16,782 bases of DNA. Source: JADDRA01 sp051005375 (lineage in GTDB: Bacteria > Actinomycetota > Acidimicrobiia > Acidimicrobiales > CADCSY01). Position 1 is the stretch's first letter, and each line of letters opens with the position of its first letter. Shown here in pieces: positions 8,103 through 15,622 of this stretch. The notes beneath the pieces were generated by a model that saw only the letters and a program-made list of their open reading frames with translations, was not told the origin of the DNA and made no database searches. The position numbers were made by a program, and so were the translations under genes. The stretch is taken from contig JBPCJK010000065.1 of the NCBI GenBank assembly GCA_051005375.1, positions 1 through 16,782 on the forward strand, in the 5' to 3' direction.

Positions 8103-9166
8103 CCGGCGGTCCTCGGGTCGAGGCGGAGGTAGACGAGGTCGACCAGGAAGTTGGCGGTGACCACCACCAGGGTGAGCAGCAAGAAGCATCCCTGCAAGGT
8201 GGGGTAGTCGCGGAACCCCACCGACTCGAACAGCAGGCGGCCCATGCCTGGGTAGGCGAAGACCGTCTCCACGAAGATGCTGGCAGTGATGGTCTGGCTG
8301 GGTTGGAGGGCGATGGCGGTGACCACCGGCAGCAGGGCGTTGCGGGCGCCGTAGCGGTACTTCAGCCGGCGGTCTCGCAGGCCTTTCGCCCTCCCGGCCA
8401 GGAGGTGGTCGGAGCCGAGCTCACCCACCATCCCTGCTCGCATGTACAGGTAGTTGTCGGCCACGAACCTCATGGACAGCACCGACGCCGGCAGCACCAG
8501 GTGGTGGGCGATGTCGCCGATCCGCTCGAAGAAGCCCATCTCGGCGAAGGGGGTCCTGGCCCCGGCCAGCGGCACCCAGCCCAACTTGACGGCGAAGACG
8601 AACAAAGCGATGGAGGCGAGGAAGAACACCGGGAAGTTCCGTGCCCCGAGGAACAGGCTCAACAGACCGCTGTCGACCGGTCGGCCACGATGCCACCCGG
8701 AGTGGATGCCGGCGACCAGTCCTACGAGCGCGGCCAGACCCATGCCGCTGCCGATGAGCAGGAGCGTCCACGGCAGCCGCTCTTTGATCAACTCGGTGAC
8801 CGGGCGGTTGTAGCGGATCGACGTCCCCAGATCACCCTGGGCCAAGTCACCCAGGTAGGAGACGTACTGGTTGAGCAGGGGCCGGTCGAGCCCGTAGTAC
8901 TGCTCCAGCTCGGCCCGCAGCACGTCGCTCTGCACGTAGGTCGGCGCGCCAGGATCGATGAGCGCGGTGATGGGGTCGCCGGGCATGGCCCGGGGCAGGA
9001 AGAAGTTGAGGGTGACCAGTGCGAAAACTGTCACGACGTAGGCGCTGACCAGTCTGCGCCCCGATCGGGGCCGGCGGCGGCCACCGCCGACGATGAGCTC
9101 GTCGGCTCGGGTGCCGGCGGGTTCGTCCAGCGCAACCGTCGGCGACGCCTCTGCTGCTGCTACCAC
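8099..9166 (-). CDS. Dipeptide/oligopeptide/nickel ABC permease, DppB/OppB family
   Basis: The frame is open well upstream, so the start is uncertain. I propose the GTG at 9166 (355 residues), which leaves ~37 residues before the first membrane helix (LVSAYVVTVFALVTLNFFLP). Family features follow: RAMPGDPITAL, YYGLDRPLLNQY, GDLGTSIRYNRPV, then several helices. The EAA loop is LLAGRAKGLRDRRLKYRYGARNALLPVVT, written here in pieces: RAKGLRDRR and RNALLPVVT. PGMGRLLFESV is typical of the C-terminal region. It is first in the minus-strand importer operon and its stop overlaps the DppC-type start. The long, low-complexity N-terminus and the truncated exporter next door suggest that the operon's 5' edge is a recombination junction. 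Confidence 0.88.
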   Translation of the reverse strand: MVAAAEASPTVALDEPAGTRADELIVGGGRRRPRSGRRLVSAYVVTVFALVTLNFFLPRAMPGDPITALIDPGAPTYVQSDVLRAELEQYYGLDRPLLNQYVSYLGDLAQGDLGTSIRYNRPVTELIKERLPWTLLLIGSGMGLAALVGLVAGIHSGWHRGRPVDSGLLSLFLGARNFPVFFLASIALFVFAVKLGWVPLAGARTPFAEMGFFERIGDIAHHLVLPASVLSMRFVADNYLYMRAGMVGELGSDHLLAGRAKGLRDRRLKYRYGARNALLPVVTAIALQPSQTITASIFVETVFAYPGMGRLLFESVGFRDYPTLQGCFLLLTLVVVTANFLVDLVYLRLDPRTAG

Positions 9167-9295
9167 CGCACCGGCACAGTACAACCGCAGTTCACGGCCT
9201 CGGTAGGTGCGGACGCCAGCTACCACTGGAAGCAGGTCTCCAAAGCAGTTCACCGGCTCTGCGAACCACCAAGTCTCGCCGTCGCGCACAGGTGG

Positions 9296-10090
9296 ATGGC
9301 CACCGGTTCCACGGTGCCCGACCGCCCAGGCGCCTTGCCCGTGCCCGAGGGCGGCGGAGCGCTGTGCCTCCAAGGCGTCAACTTCGCCTACGGGGAGGTC
9401 CCGACGTTGACCGACATCGCCCTGGAGGTCCGGGCGGGCGAGACCCTGGTGGTGGTGGGAACCACCGGTGCCGGCAAGTCGACCATCGCCAAGCTAATCG
9501 CCCGCCTCTACGACCCCACCGCCGGGCGGGTCCTCCTCGAGGGCCAGGACCTACGGGACACCGAGACCGCTTCGATCCGCGCCCACGTCGTCCTCCTGTC
9601 CCAGGAGCCCCACCTCTTCGGGGGCACCATCGCCGACAACATCGCCCTCGGTCGCCCTGATGCAACCCCTGAGGAGATCGCCGAGGTGGCCGAGGCGGTG
9701 GGGGCGGCGCGCCTCATCGCCGACCTCCCCGATGGCTACGGCACCGAGGTCGAACAGGCCGGCTCCCGGCTCTCCGCCGGCCAGCGCCAGCTCATCGCCC
9801 TGTCCCGGGCATGGCTCGTCCGCCCTCGCGTCCTCATCCTCGACGAAGCCACCTCCGCCCTCGACCTGCCCACCGAGCGCCGGGCCCTGGCGTCGCTGCA
9901 GCGCCAGGTCTGCGGGAGCACCACCGTGGTCATCTCCCATCGCCAGGCGGCCGTCGACATCGCTGACCAGGTCGCCGTGGTCGAGGCCGGCAGGGTGGTG
10001 GAGCTCGGCACACCCGCCGAGCTGCTGGCGACCGACACCCGCTTCCGACGTTTCCACCAGCAATGGCAGTCGACCCATTGGGTGGCGTGA
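9296..10090 (+). CDS. ABC exporter nucleotide-binding domain lacking its transmembrane domain (probable remnant)
   Basis: From the ATG at 9296 the frame gives 264 residues with a complete ATPase set: Walker A GTTGAGKST (55-63), Q-loop LLSQEPHLFGG (Gln103), signature LSAGQRQLIALSRAW (159 onward), Walker B VLILDEATSALD (179-190) and switch His215 in VISHRQA. LFGGTIADNIALG and the overall spacing are typical of MsbA/MDR-type exporters, where this domain follows six membrane helices in one chain. Here the sequence upstream in the same frame is antisense to the DppB-type gene and encodes no helices. The membrane half appears to have been lost at a breakpoint between about 9167 and 9320. It is not the OppD/F type expected for the neighbouring importer. 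It could be a relic or a stand-alone ATPase. Confidence 0.75.
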   Translation: MATGSTVPDRPGALPVPEGGGALCLQGVNFAYGEVPTLTDIALEVRAGETLVVVGTTGAGKSTIAKLIARLYDPTAGRVLLEGQDLRDTETASIRAHVVLLSQEPHLFGGTIADNIALGRPDATPEEIAEVAEAVGAARLIADLPDGYGTEVEQAGSRLSAGQRQLIALSRAWLVRPRVLILDEATSALDLPTERRALASLQRQVCGSTTVVISHRQAAVDIADQVAVVEAGRVVELGTPAELLATDTRFRRFHQQWQSTHWVA

Positions 10091-10270
10091 CGTTCGGGGC
10101 GATCCACCTCCATCGAGGCGGAGACCGACTGGGACCGTTGAGCCTGGTATGGCTCCTCGGCGACGGCATGACTTGGGCGGGTGGGCGGGGTACTCCTCTC
10201 CTCGCTGCGGCGCTTCGGTCGTCGACGATCGCTGCGTCCCTCCCGACCTCGACCTCCCAGGAGAACGTCC

Positions 10271-10507
10271 ATGCGCAACTACGAAGCTCCCAAGGGCCCG
10301 GTGCAGGACCTTGCCACGGCGCTCTTCCTCGTCGGCATCGCCTTGTCAATCTTCCTCGGCACGCCATGGATCGGCATCGCCCTCATGGTCGGTGGATTGT
10401 TGATCAGCTTGTCGCTGCTGTTCCTGCAGTGGCGCCGACAGGAGCGCCGAGGTCCACCTTCAGGAATCGCCCATGCCGCCCTCGACCAGGCCAGCTGCGG
10501 GTCCTGA
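10271..10507 (+). CDS. Small two-helix membrane protein, function unknown
   Basis: The ATG at 10271 is preceded by AGGAGA at good spacing (ccaggagaacgtccATG), so I prefer it to the upstream in-frame starts. The 78-residue product has two hydrophobic segments, DLATALFLVGIALSIFLG and WIGIALMVGGLLISLSLLFL, separated by a tight turn. They are followed by a basic tail (QWRRQERRG), which suggests a helical hairpin with the C-terminus in the cytoplasm. The last 48 bp overlap the 3' end of the convergent ketosynthase gene. I do not recognise a family. The 180 bp before it hold no gene; a 10-bp palindrome TCGTCGACGA lies at 10219-10228. Confidence 0.65.
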   Translation: MRNYEAPKGPVQDLATALFLVGIALSIFLGTPWIGIALMVGGLLISLSLLFLQWRRQERRGPPSGIAHAALDQASCGS

Positions 10508-11695
10508 GGTCTCCAACGGCGCAGGCACGAGGATGATGCAGGCGTTGTGGCCCCCGAAGGCAAAGGAGTTCGACAGCACCGGCCCCGGCTCGAAGGGGCG
10601 AGGGGCGCCGGCGACGACGTCGATGGTCATGGTCGGATCCGGGGTGCGGTAGCCCGCGGTCGGGGGAATGCTGCGACGGTCGATGGTCAACGCCGCAGCG
10701 GCGGCCTCGATGGCGCCGGCGGCACCGAAGGGATGGCCCACCACGCCCTTGATGGAGGTAACCGCAGGTCCGGGAACGCCGAACAGGGCGGTGATGGCCG
10801 CAGCTTCGGCGGCGTCGTTTCGGGGGGTGGACGTGCCGTGGGCGTTGATGTGGCCGATGTCGCCGGCGACCAGTCCGGCGTCGGCGAGAGCCAGGCGCAT
10901 GCACGCCAGCGCTCCGGCGCCGGCCTCCGACGGGGCGGTCAGGTGGTGGGCGTCGGCGTTGCTGGCGGCGCCGGCCAGCGCGGCGTAGACGTGGGCGCCT
11001 CGATCCCGGGCCGCCCCCAGCTCCTCCAGCACCAGCATGGCGGCGCCCTCCGAGGCCAGGAAGCCGTCTCGCTCGGCGTCGAAGGGACGGGACAGCCCGG
11101 CGGGCGACAACGCCGTCATGTTGGCGAAGGCGGCCATGCCCACCGGGGTGGGGTGGCCCTCGCTGGCCCCCGCCAGCACCACGTCGCAGCGCCCCGACTC
11201 GATCCAGCCCGCCCCGCTGGCCACCCCGTGGGTCCCTGCCGCGCAGGCCGTGGTCACCGTCTCGCACGGTCCTGTCCAGCCGAAGCGCATGGACACCGCC
11301 GCTGAAGCGGCGTTGGGCATAAGCATGGGGATGAGGAAGGGCGAGACCCGCCTGGCTCCCTGCTCCTCCAACACCGTGAGCTGACGGTCGTAGCTCGCCA
11401 GCCCGCCCACCCCGGTGGCCACCATGACCCCGGCCCGGCCCAGGTCGATACCCGCCTGGTCGAGCCCGGCATCGTCGACGGCCATGGTGGCCGCCGCCAC
11501 CGCCAACTGGGTGAAGCGGTCGACCCGGCGCACCTCCTTGGCCCCGAACCAGGCCGCCGGGTCGAAGTCGTCGACCCGCAGAGGTTGGTCCCGCCTCCCG
11601 GGATCGGTATCCAGCCCGTACCAGAAGGCGTCGATGCCGATGCCGCACGGGGCCAGGACGCCGATGCCGGTGATGGCGGCCAGCCGGGGCTTCAT
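10460..11695 (-). CDS. Beta-ketoacyl-ACP synthase, FabF (KAS II)-like
   Basis: The 411-residue protein has the full condensing-enzyme set: nucleophile Cys151 in VTTACAAGTHGV, His286 in NAHGTSTPRND, Lys316 and His321 in SIKGVVGHPFGAAG, and the C-terminal NSFAFGGHNA. It should catalyse decarboxylative condensation of malonyl-ACP with an acyl chain. No acyl carrier protein, FabG, FabD or second ketosynthase is adjacent, so a specialised-metabolite role is as likely as primary fatty-acid synthesis. The region after residue 25 (FWYGLDTDPGRRDQP) is shorter than the usual FWxGLLAGxSG loop. It is divergent from an ArsR-type gene and may be under its control. The 3' end overlaps the convergent small membrane protein gene by 48 bp. 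Confidence 0.92.
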   Translation of the reverse strand: MKPRLAAITGIGVLAPCGIGIDAFWYGLDTDPGRRDQPLRVDDFDPAAWFGAKEVRRVDRFTQLAVAAATMAVDDAGLDQAGIDLGRAGVMVATGVGGLASYDRQLTVLEEQGARRVSPFLIPMLMPNAASAAVSMRFGWTGPCETVTTACAAGTHGVASGAGWIESGRCDVVLAGASEGHPTPVGMAAFANMTALSPAGLSRPFDAERDGFLASEGAAMLVLEELGAARDRGAHVYAALAGAASNADAHHLTAPSEAGAGALACMRLALADAGLVAGDIGHINAHGTSTPRNDAAEAAAITALFGVPGPAVTSIKGVVGHPFGAAGAIEAAAAALTIDRRSIPPTAGYRTPDPTMTIDVVAGAPRPFEPGPVLSNSFAFGGHNACIILVPAPLETSGPAAGLVEGGMGDS

Positions 11696-11721
11696 GGCCG
11701 GCTCACGCTACTGCCGTAGCC

Positions 11722-11739
11722 GGTCACCGACTGGTGGCC
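11722..11739. promoter_or_regulatory. Imperfect dyad between ketosynthase and ArsR genes
   Basis: GGTCACC-GACT-GGTGGCC is a 7-4-7 inverted repeat with one mismatch, in the 103-bp divergent gap (11696-11798). ArsR dimers bind imperfect dyads near their own promoters, so this is a plausible but weak operator candidate. No clear -35/-10 pair was found with normal spacing. Confidence 0.3.
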
Positions 11740-11798
11740 TGTGGGGGATGTTGACGGAACAGGCACCTCGGGACACGGCCACGGCCTAGGATCGCCAC

Positions 11799-12134
11799 AT
11801 GGTCAGCGCCTTCACCCGCCACCAGGTCGACCGGATCTCTCACACCCTCGCCGTGCTCGGCGAGCCCCACCGCCTGCAGATCCTCCGCTGGCTCCGGCGC
11901 GGCCCGCGCACCGCCGGGTTCTTGGCCCATGCCATCGACGTCTCCCCCTCGTTGGCCTCCCACCACCTCTCGGTCCTGGTCGAGTCCGGCCTCGTCACCC
12001 GCCGCCAGGTGGGAACTTTCGTCTGCTACTCCGCCGACCGGGCCAAGGTCAAGGCCCTGCACCAGGAGTTGGGCCGCCTGGCCGGTGCGCTGCTGCCCGA
12101 CGAGGACACCACCAAGGCATCAGCCCCCTGCTGA
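11799..12134 (+). CDS. ArsR/SmtB-family winged-helix transcriptional regulator
   Basis: The ATG at 11799 is preceded by AGGA at 8-nt spacing (taggatcgccacATG). The 111-residue product is a single-domain ArsR protein: TLAVLGEPHRLQILRWL (helix 1-2), the recognition helix region SPSLASHHLSVLVESGLV, and the wing RRQVGTFVCYSAD. The only cysteines are in the wing (FVCYS) and at the C-terminus. No CxC metal-binding ELCVCDL-type motif is present in the recognition helix, so a classical arsenic/cadmium sensor is unlikely. It is divergent from the ketosynthase and probably regulates it and itself; the signal is unknown. Confidence 0.88.
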   Translation: MVSAFTRHQVDRISHTLAVLGEPHRLQILRWLRRGPRTAGFLAHAIDVSPSLASHHLSVLVESGLVTRRQVGTFVCYSADRAKVKALHQELGRLAGALLPDEDTTKASAPC

Positions 12135-12150
12135 CCCGTCCCATGATGGT

Positions 12151-12181
12151 ACGACCGGTGGATGCGCCACCAGCTGGTCGT
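12151..12181. terminator. Hairpin between convergent arsR-type gene and small membrane gene
   Basis: ACGACC-GGTGG (12151-12161) pairs with CCACC and GGTCGT (12167-12171 and 12176-12181) around a 5-nt loop, with a 4-nt AGCT bulge on the 3' side. It occupies most of the 51-bp gap between two convergent genes and could end transcription in both directions. There is no U tract. Confidence 0.4.
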
Positions 12182-12185
12182 GGGT

Positions 12186-12491
12186 CTAGGTCGAACGAAG
12201 CAACTTGAGGGCCAGGACGAGGACGACGCCCCAGGCCACCACCCACAGCACGGCGGCCACGATCAGGGCGATGAGGCAGCCCTGGGGAAGCTCGAAGACA
12301 TGAGGGACCCGCGGGAAGACGCCGAACATCCCGCTGTCGCTGCTTGCGCTGGTCCTGCTGGCGCTGCTCCTGATCCCGGAGAGGTTGGCACCTGAGCGCT
12401 CGTTGGGAAGGATGCCCGACGAGATCAGACCGGCGTAGACGCCGAAGCCGAGCAACACGCACAGGACCACGCCCAGGAATATCAGGATCAT
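12186..12491 (-). CDS. Small two-helix membrane protein with Ser-rich loop, function unknown
   Basis: GGAGGAG lies 9 nt before the ATG at 12491, so I start there (MILIFLGVVLCVLLG) rather than at the ATG 42 bases upstream. The product has 101 residues. An N-terminal helix (residues ~2-24) is followed by a polar, Ser-rich segment (SGIRSSASRTSASSDSGM) and a C-terminal helix (CLIALIVAAVLWVVAWGVVL) with a short basic end (KLLRST). Both ends could face the same side. It is convergent with the ArsR-type gene and has no operon partner. No family recognised. Confidence 0.6.
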   Translation of the reverse strand: MILIFLGVVLCVLLGFGVYAGLISSGILPNERSGANLSGIRSSASRTSASSDSGMFGVFPRVPHVFELPQGCLIALIVAAVLWVVAWGVVLVLALKLLRST

Positions 12492-12672
12492 CGACGGTGA
12501 CTCCTCCAGCAGGGCACGACCGATGCCCGGCACCGGAGCCTAGCGGCGACCGGCCGTCCGGCCGCTCCCCTGCCGGGAACGGGCTCATTTTGTCGTCCGG
12601 GCACTCCGAGAGATCCAAGCCGCTCTGCGCCAGTTGCCTCCCAGACCCCAACAGAATTAGTGCCGAAAGCCC

Positions 12673-12700
12673 CTGACATAGCAGGACAAGGGTGTAGAGT
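12673..12700 (+). promoter_or_regulatory. Sigma-70-type promoter giving a near-leaderless transcript
   Basis: A -35-like CTGACA (12673-12678) and a -10-like TAGAGT (12695-12700) are separated by 16 bp. The ATG at 12710 lies only 9 nt after the -10 box, so transcription would begin at or just before the start codon. No Shine-Dalgarno is needed or seen. This is the best-formed promoter I could find in the window, yet it drives a broken gene. Confidence 0.6.
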
Positions 12701-12709
12701 TACGTACAT

Positions 12710-12840
12710 ATGTTGGCTTCGGACGGTGTGCCCAGTGAGGTGCAGGCCTTGCAGCGGGCCCTGGGCGAGGTGTGCGCCGTCCTCGCCCCCGCTTCGGTCC
12801 CTGCCCGAGTTAGGTGGCGAACCGGCCCCCGGTCCTGCTT
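12710..12840 (+). pseudogene. 5' fragment of an unidentified gene, cut off by a deletion
   Basis: From the promoter-linked ATG at 12710 the first ~35 codons look coding (MLASDGVPSEVQALQRALGE and then VCAVLAPASVPARV). The frame then becomes Arg/Pro/Ala-rich and matches the shadow frame of the ATPase remnant that follows. The opening faintly resembles the N-termini of actinobacterial DUF222/HNH-type proteins, recalled from general patterns only. I read it as the head of one gene joined by deletion to the tail of another. Confidence 0.4.
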
Positions 12841-12845
12841 CTCGA

Positions 12846-13166
12846 GAGCCCTTCGGGGCCCTCGACGCCCAGACGCGGTTGCGCATGCACGAGCGGCTGC
12901 GCACGCTGCTGGCCGTGCGTCCCACCACGGTGGTCCTGGTGACCCACGACGTCGACGAGGCCCTCCTCCTCGGTGACCGGCTAGCCCTGTTGTCGACCTG
13001 TCCCTGCCGGGTGGTCGAGACCCTCGACGCCCCCTTCGGCGACGACCGGGGCCGGGCCACGTTGTCGGACCCAGCCTTCGTCCGCCGCAAGGCCGAGGTC
13101 CTGGACCGGGTGCTCGGAGCTGAAGGCAGTCCCCCTTCGGCGTCGATCGGTAGCCTCCCGGCATGA
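12846..13166 (+). pseudogene. 3' fragment of an SsuB/TauB/NrtD-type ABC ATPase
   Basis: Homology begins abruptly at EPFGALDAQTR, the residues just after the Walker B Asp of nitrate/sulfonate/taurine-type ATPases. It continues through LLAVRPTTVVLVTHDVDEAL (switch His) and LGDRLALLS to the normal C-terminus (DPAFVRRKAEVLDRVL). Walker A, the Q-loop and the LSGGQ signature are absent, and the upstream codons in the same frame (PELGGEPAPGPAS) do not resemble the family. The product could not bind ATP. The stop overlaps the next ATG (ATGA), so translation through the chimera may still feed the scramblase-like gene. No permease or binding protein of this system is nearby. Confidence 0.8.
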
Positions 13167-13987
13167 CCGACGCCGGCCCCCCCGCCAACTGGAACCCCGA
13201 CCCCTTCGGTCGCCATGAGCTGCGCTACTGGGACGGCTCCCAGTGGACCAAGCACGTCTGCTCGAACGGCAGGCAAGGCGTCGATCCACCCGGGCAGGGA
13301 GCGCCGGTGCCCACCACGGCGCGGCCCACGGCCAAGGTCGTGGCCGACGTTGCCAAGGCTCGAACCGGCACCAGCGCCGTCGGTGGCGGCACGATCTTCA
13401 CCGAACCTGTGCTGGTCGTGAACCAGAAGGTCAAGCTCATCGAGGTCCACAACGAGTACGCCATCTACGACCAGAACGGCACCCAGATCGGCGCCGTCCG
13501 CCAGGTCGGCCAGTCGGCGGCCAAGAAGGTCCTGCGGGTTCTCACCTCTGTCGATCAGTACATGACCCACAAGCTGCAGGTCGTCGACCTCCAGGGCAAC
13601 GTGCTCCTGGCCCTCACCCGCCCGGCGAAGATACTGAAATCGCGGGTCATCGTGCAGGACGGCCGGGGCAACGAGGTCGGTGCAATCGTCCAGCAGAACG
13701 CCATCGGCAAGATCCGCTTCAGCCTCGAGGCAGGGGGCCACGCCTGTGGCTCCATCAACGCCGAGAACTGGCGAGCATGGAACTTCAAGGTGGCCGACCA
13801 CGCCGGCACCGAGGTGGCCCGCATCACCAAGACGTGGGAGGGCCTGGCCAAGACGATGTTCACCACCGCCGACAACTACGTGGTGCAGATCCACAGCCCC
13901 CTGGAAGAGCCGCTGCGTTCGCTCGTGGTCGCCGCCAGTCTGGCCGTCGACACCGCCCTCAAGCAGGACAGCCGCGGCCTCGGCTGA
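13163..13987 (+). CDS. DUF2510 plus scramblase/LURP-one-like protein
   Basis: The ATG at 13163 overlaps the stop of the ATPase fragment. The 274-residue product begins with a DUF2510 module (NWNPDPFGRHELRYWDGSQW, residues 9-28), a short actinobacterial domain with paired tryptophans. A Pro/Ala linker follows to about residue 70. Residues ~80-265 form a phospholipid-scramblase/LURP-one-type beta barrel: repeated LVVNQKVKLIEVHNEYAIYD, QVVDLQGNVLLALTRP and FKVADHAGTEVARITKTWEG units, ending in a hydrophobic LRSLVVAASLAVDTAL helix. The last helix may touch the membrane. The function of bacterial members is not established. A strong hairpin follows at 14096-14137. Confidence 0.85.
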   Translation: MTDAGPPANWNPDPFGRHELRYWDGSQWTKHVCSNGRQGVDPPGQGAPVPTTARPTAKVVADVAKARTGTSAVGGGTIFTEPVLVVNQKVKLIEVHNEYAIYDQNGTQIGAVRQVGQSAAKKVLRVLTSVDQYMTHKLQVVDLQGNVLLALTRPAKILKSRVIVQDGRGNEVGAIVQQNAIGKIRFSLEAGGHACGSINAENWRAWNFKVADHAGTEVARITKTWEGLAKTMFTTADNYVVQIHSPLEEPLRSLVVAASLAVDTALKQDSRGLG

Positions 13988-14095
13988 CGACTCGCTGGCT
14001 TGCTTTCGCTCGCCGGGCCTCCATCCCGGGAAGCCGCCTTCGACGGCGGGAGTGGCCGGCGACCAAACCGAGACGGCGACGAATCCGCCTACCTC

Positions 14096-14137
14096 AACCG
14101 CCGCCGGCTGGGGCGGGCGTCCCAGGCGGCGGCGGTT
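14096..14137. terminator. Strong bidirectional hairpin between convergent genes
   Basis: AACCGCCGCC (14096-14105) pairs perfectly with GGCGGCGGTT (14128-14137). Inside, CTGGG (14108-14112) pairs with CCCAG (14121-14125) across a small internal loop. The hairpin lies in the 167-bp gap between the scramblase-like gene (ends 13987, plus) and the acyl-CoA synthetase remnant (ends 14155, minus), 18 bp from the latter. No long U run follows. Confidence 0.65.
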
Positions 14138-14154
14138 CCCTCCTCTTGAAGGCG

Positions 14155-15504
14155 TTACTTCTGCACCCTGGTCGTCGGCGTCTTGGGTAGCGCGGGGCGG
14201 ATGTCCACGAAGCGGGGCACCATGAACTTGGGCAGCCGGAAGCGCAGGAAAGCATGCAGCTCCTCGGCACCGAGCACCGGGTCGGGCCGGAGGACCACGC
14301 ACAGCTTGACCTCCTCGTCACCGCCGCCGTCAGGGGTGGCCACACCCACGGCGGCAGCCTCGAGCACTCCGGGGTGGGCGAGGGCCGCTTCTTCGACATC
14401 GCCAGTGGCGATCATCTCGCCCCGCCGGCGGATGGCGTCACGACGGCGGCCGGCGAAGGCCAGGTCACCATCGCCGTCGCCGAGGCGACGCATCAGGTCG
14501 CCGGTGTGGTACCAGCCCTCGCCGTCGAAGGGCGTCTCCACGGTCCCGTCCTCTCCCAGGTGGCCCTCGAACATGACGTGGGGCGCCAGGGGCCGGATCC
14601 ACAGCTCACCGCCGCCCGTCGGGCGCCGGAGCCGAGGACACGCCGTACCGGGTTGTCGGGGTCGTCGGCCTGTGGAGGGCGCCGGGCCAGCATCGACAGG
14701 ATGGTCCCCACGAAGGTGAACGCCACCGCCTCCGCCTCCCGCACCCGGCGCCAGAAGCCGTATGGGCTGAAGCCGGCTTCGACGTTGATGCACCAACCCT
14801 GGCCCAGCGCCGCCAGCACCGTTCCCTGGCAGGTGACGTGGAACAGCGGCAAGCAGCAGTAGGCGGCCTCCCCCTCGTTGAGGAGGACCATCTCGGTGAG
14901 GTAGCACCGAGCCCAGATGACCTCGCAGTTCCGGCTCCACAGGGCAACTTTGGGAGTGCCGGTGGTTCCCGAGGGGTACATGAGCTTGGCCGGAGCGGCG
15001 GGATCGGGAGGCAGTGGCGGCGGTGGTGCCGAGGAACCCTGTCCCACGAGCGAGTCCCAGGAAAGGGAGCCTGCCGGCGCATCAGCCGTGGCCACGATGA
15101 CCTGACGGAGCCGGGGCAGACCGCTGCGCACGGCGGCCAGCGCCGGGTAGAGCTCGGCGTCGCATACCACCACCGCCCCGCCGGAATGGGCCATCACCCC
15201 GGCGCAGGGGTTCGCCTGTGAGCAGGCCGTTGACCGGCATGAACACCGCCCCCAGCTTCATGCAGGCGAACCAGGTGGCGACCATGGACACGCCGTTGCC
15301 GCACCGGGCCATGACGATGTCGCCGGGGCCGTGGCCGAGCCGACGCAACCCGTCGGCGAGCCGGTTGCCAGCTCGTCGGTGTCGGCGTTGGCTGCGGGTG
15401 GCGTCGGGCAGCACCAGGAAGGGTCGCCGACCCAATCTGGCCGCCTGGCGCTCGACGACGGCACGAACGCCGACACCCCGATCGTCGGCCTGGGCAGCCA
15501 CCAT
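14155..15504 (-). pseudogene. Acyl-CoA synthetase (AMP-binding family), multiply disrupted
   Basis: The start is the ATG at 15504 (MVAAQADDRGVGVRAVVERQ) after GGGGGT. Three disruptions are visible. Codons at 15367-15390 read QRRHRRAG where the neighbouring frame gives the expected ANADTDELA, a pair of compensating shifts. An extra G in the C4/G4 run at 15197-15200 separates GEPLRR from VMAHSGG. Near 14620-14635 the sequence jumps from VRRVLGSGA to GGELWIRPLAP in another frame. Family members have roughly 75-100 residues there, including the YGMTE motif. Surviving parts include YPSGTTGTPKV (P-loop), WYHTGDLM and FAGRRRDAIRRRGE; the C-terminal lysine region reads PKTPTTRVQK. The enzyme would activate a carboxylic acid as its CoA ester. 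Without the deleted core it cannot be functional. Confidence 0.85.
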
Positions 15505-15574
15505 GGTCAGACCCCCACGGCCTGACGGCCGCCACGATGGACGACAAATCCAAACCATAGGCCGCCCCCCTCGC

Positions 15575-15622
15575 TTCTGGCCCCGGGAGCGAGACAAAAT
15601 CCACGCGTTTCTGCGGCCAGAA
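15575..15622. repeat. TTCTGGCC / GGCCAGAA dyad, related to the one at 5424-5470
   Basis: TTCTGGCC (15575-15582) and GGCCAGAA (15615-15622) are perfect 8-bp inverted repeats 32 nt apart. On the opposite strand this element aligns loosely with 5422-5475: both carry CGTTCTGGC, a central GGAT, CGCTC and GCCAGAAG followed by CGAG. It lies in the 146-bp gap between two minus-strand genes and may be a terminator for the peroxiredoxin-like gene or a dispersed palindromic repeat. Confidence 0.45.

Noticed and set aside
8093..9295. Long plus-strand open frame leading into the exporter ATPase domain
   Set aside because: It is antisense to the DppB-type permease and encodes no membrane helices. High GC keeps it open; only the part from about 9296 shows homology.
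10219..10228. TCGTCGACGA palindrome upstream of the small membrane protein
   Set aside because: It is short and expected by chance in GC-rich DNA; no promoter or regulator ties to it.
12532..12565. GGCCGG-rich inverted repeats upstream of the small membrane protein at 12186-12491
   Set aside because: The symmetry is made of simple GC-rich words and has no consistent stem or loop that stands out from the background.
12660..12845. N-terminal part of the open frame preceding the ATPase tail
   Set aside because: It shows no family resemblance and starts upstream of the likely promoter. The start linked to the promoter is in another frame.
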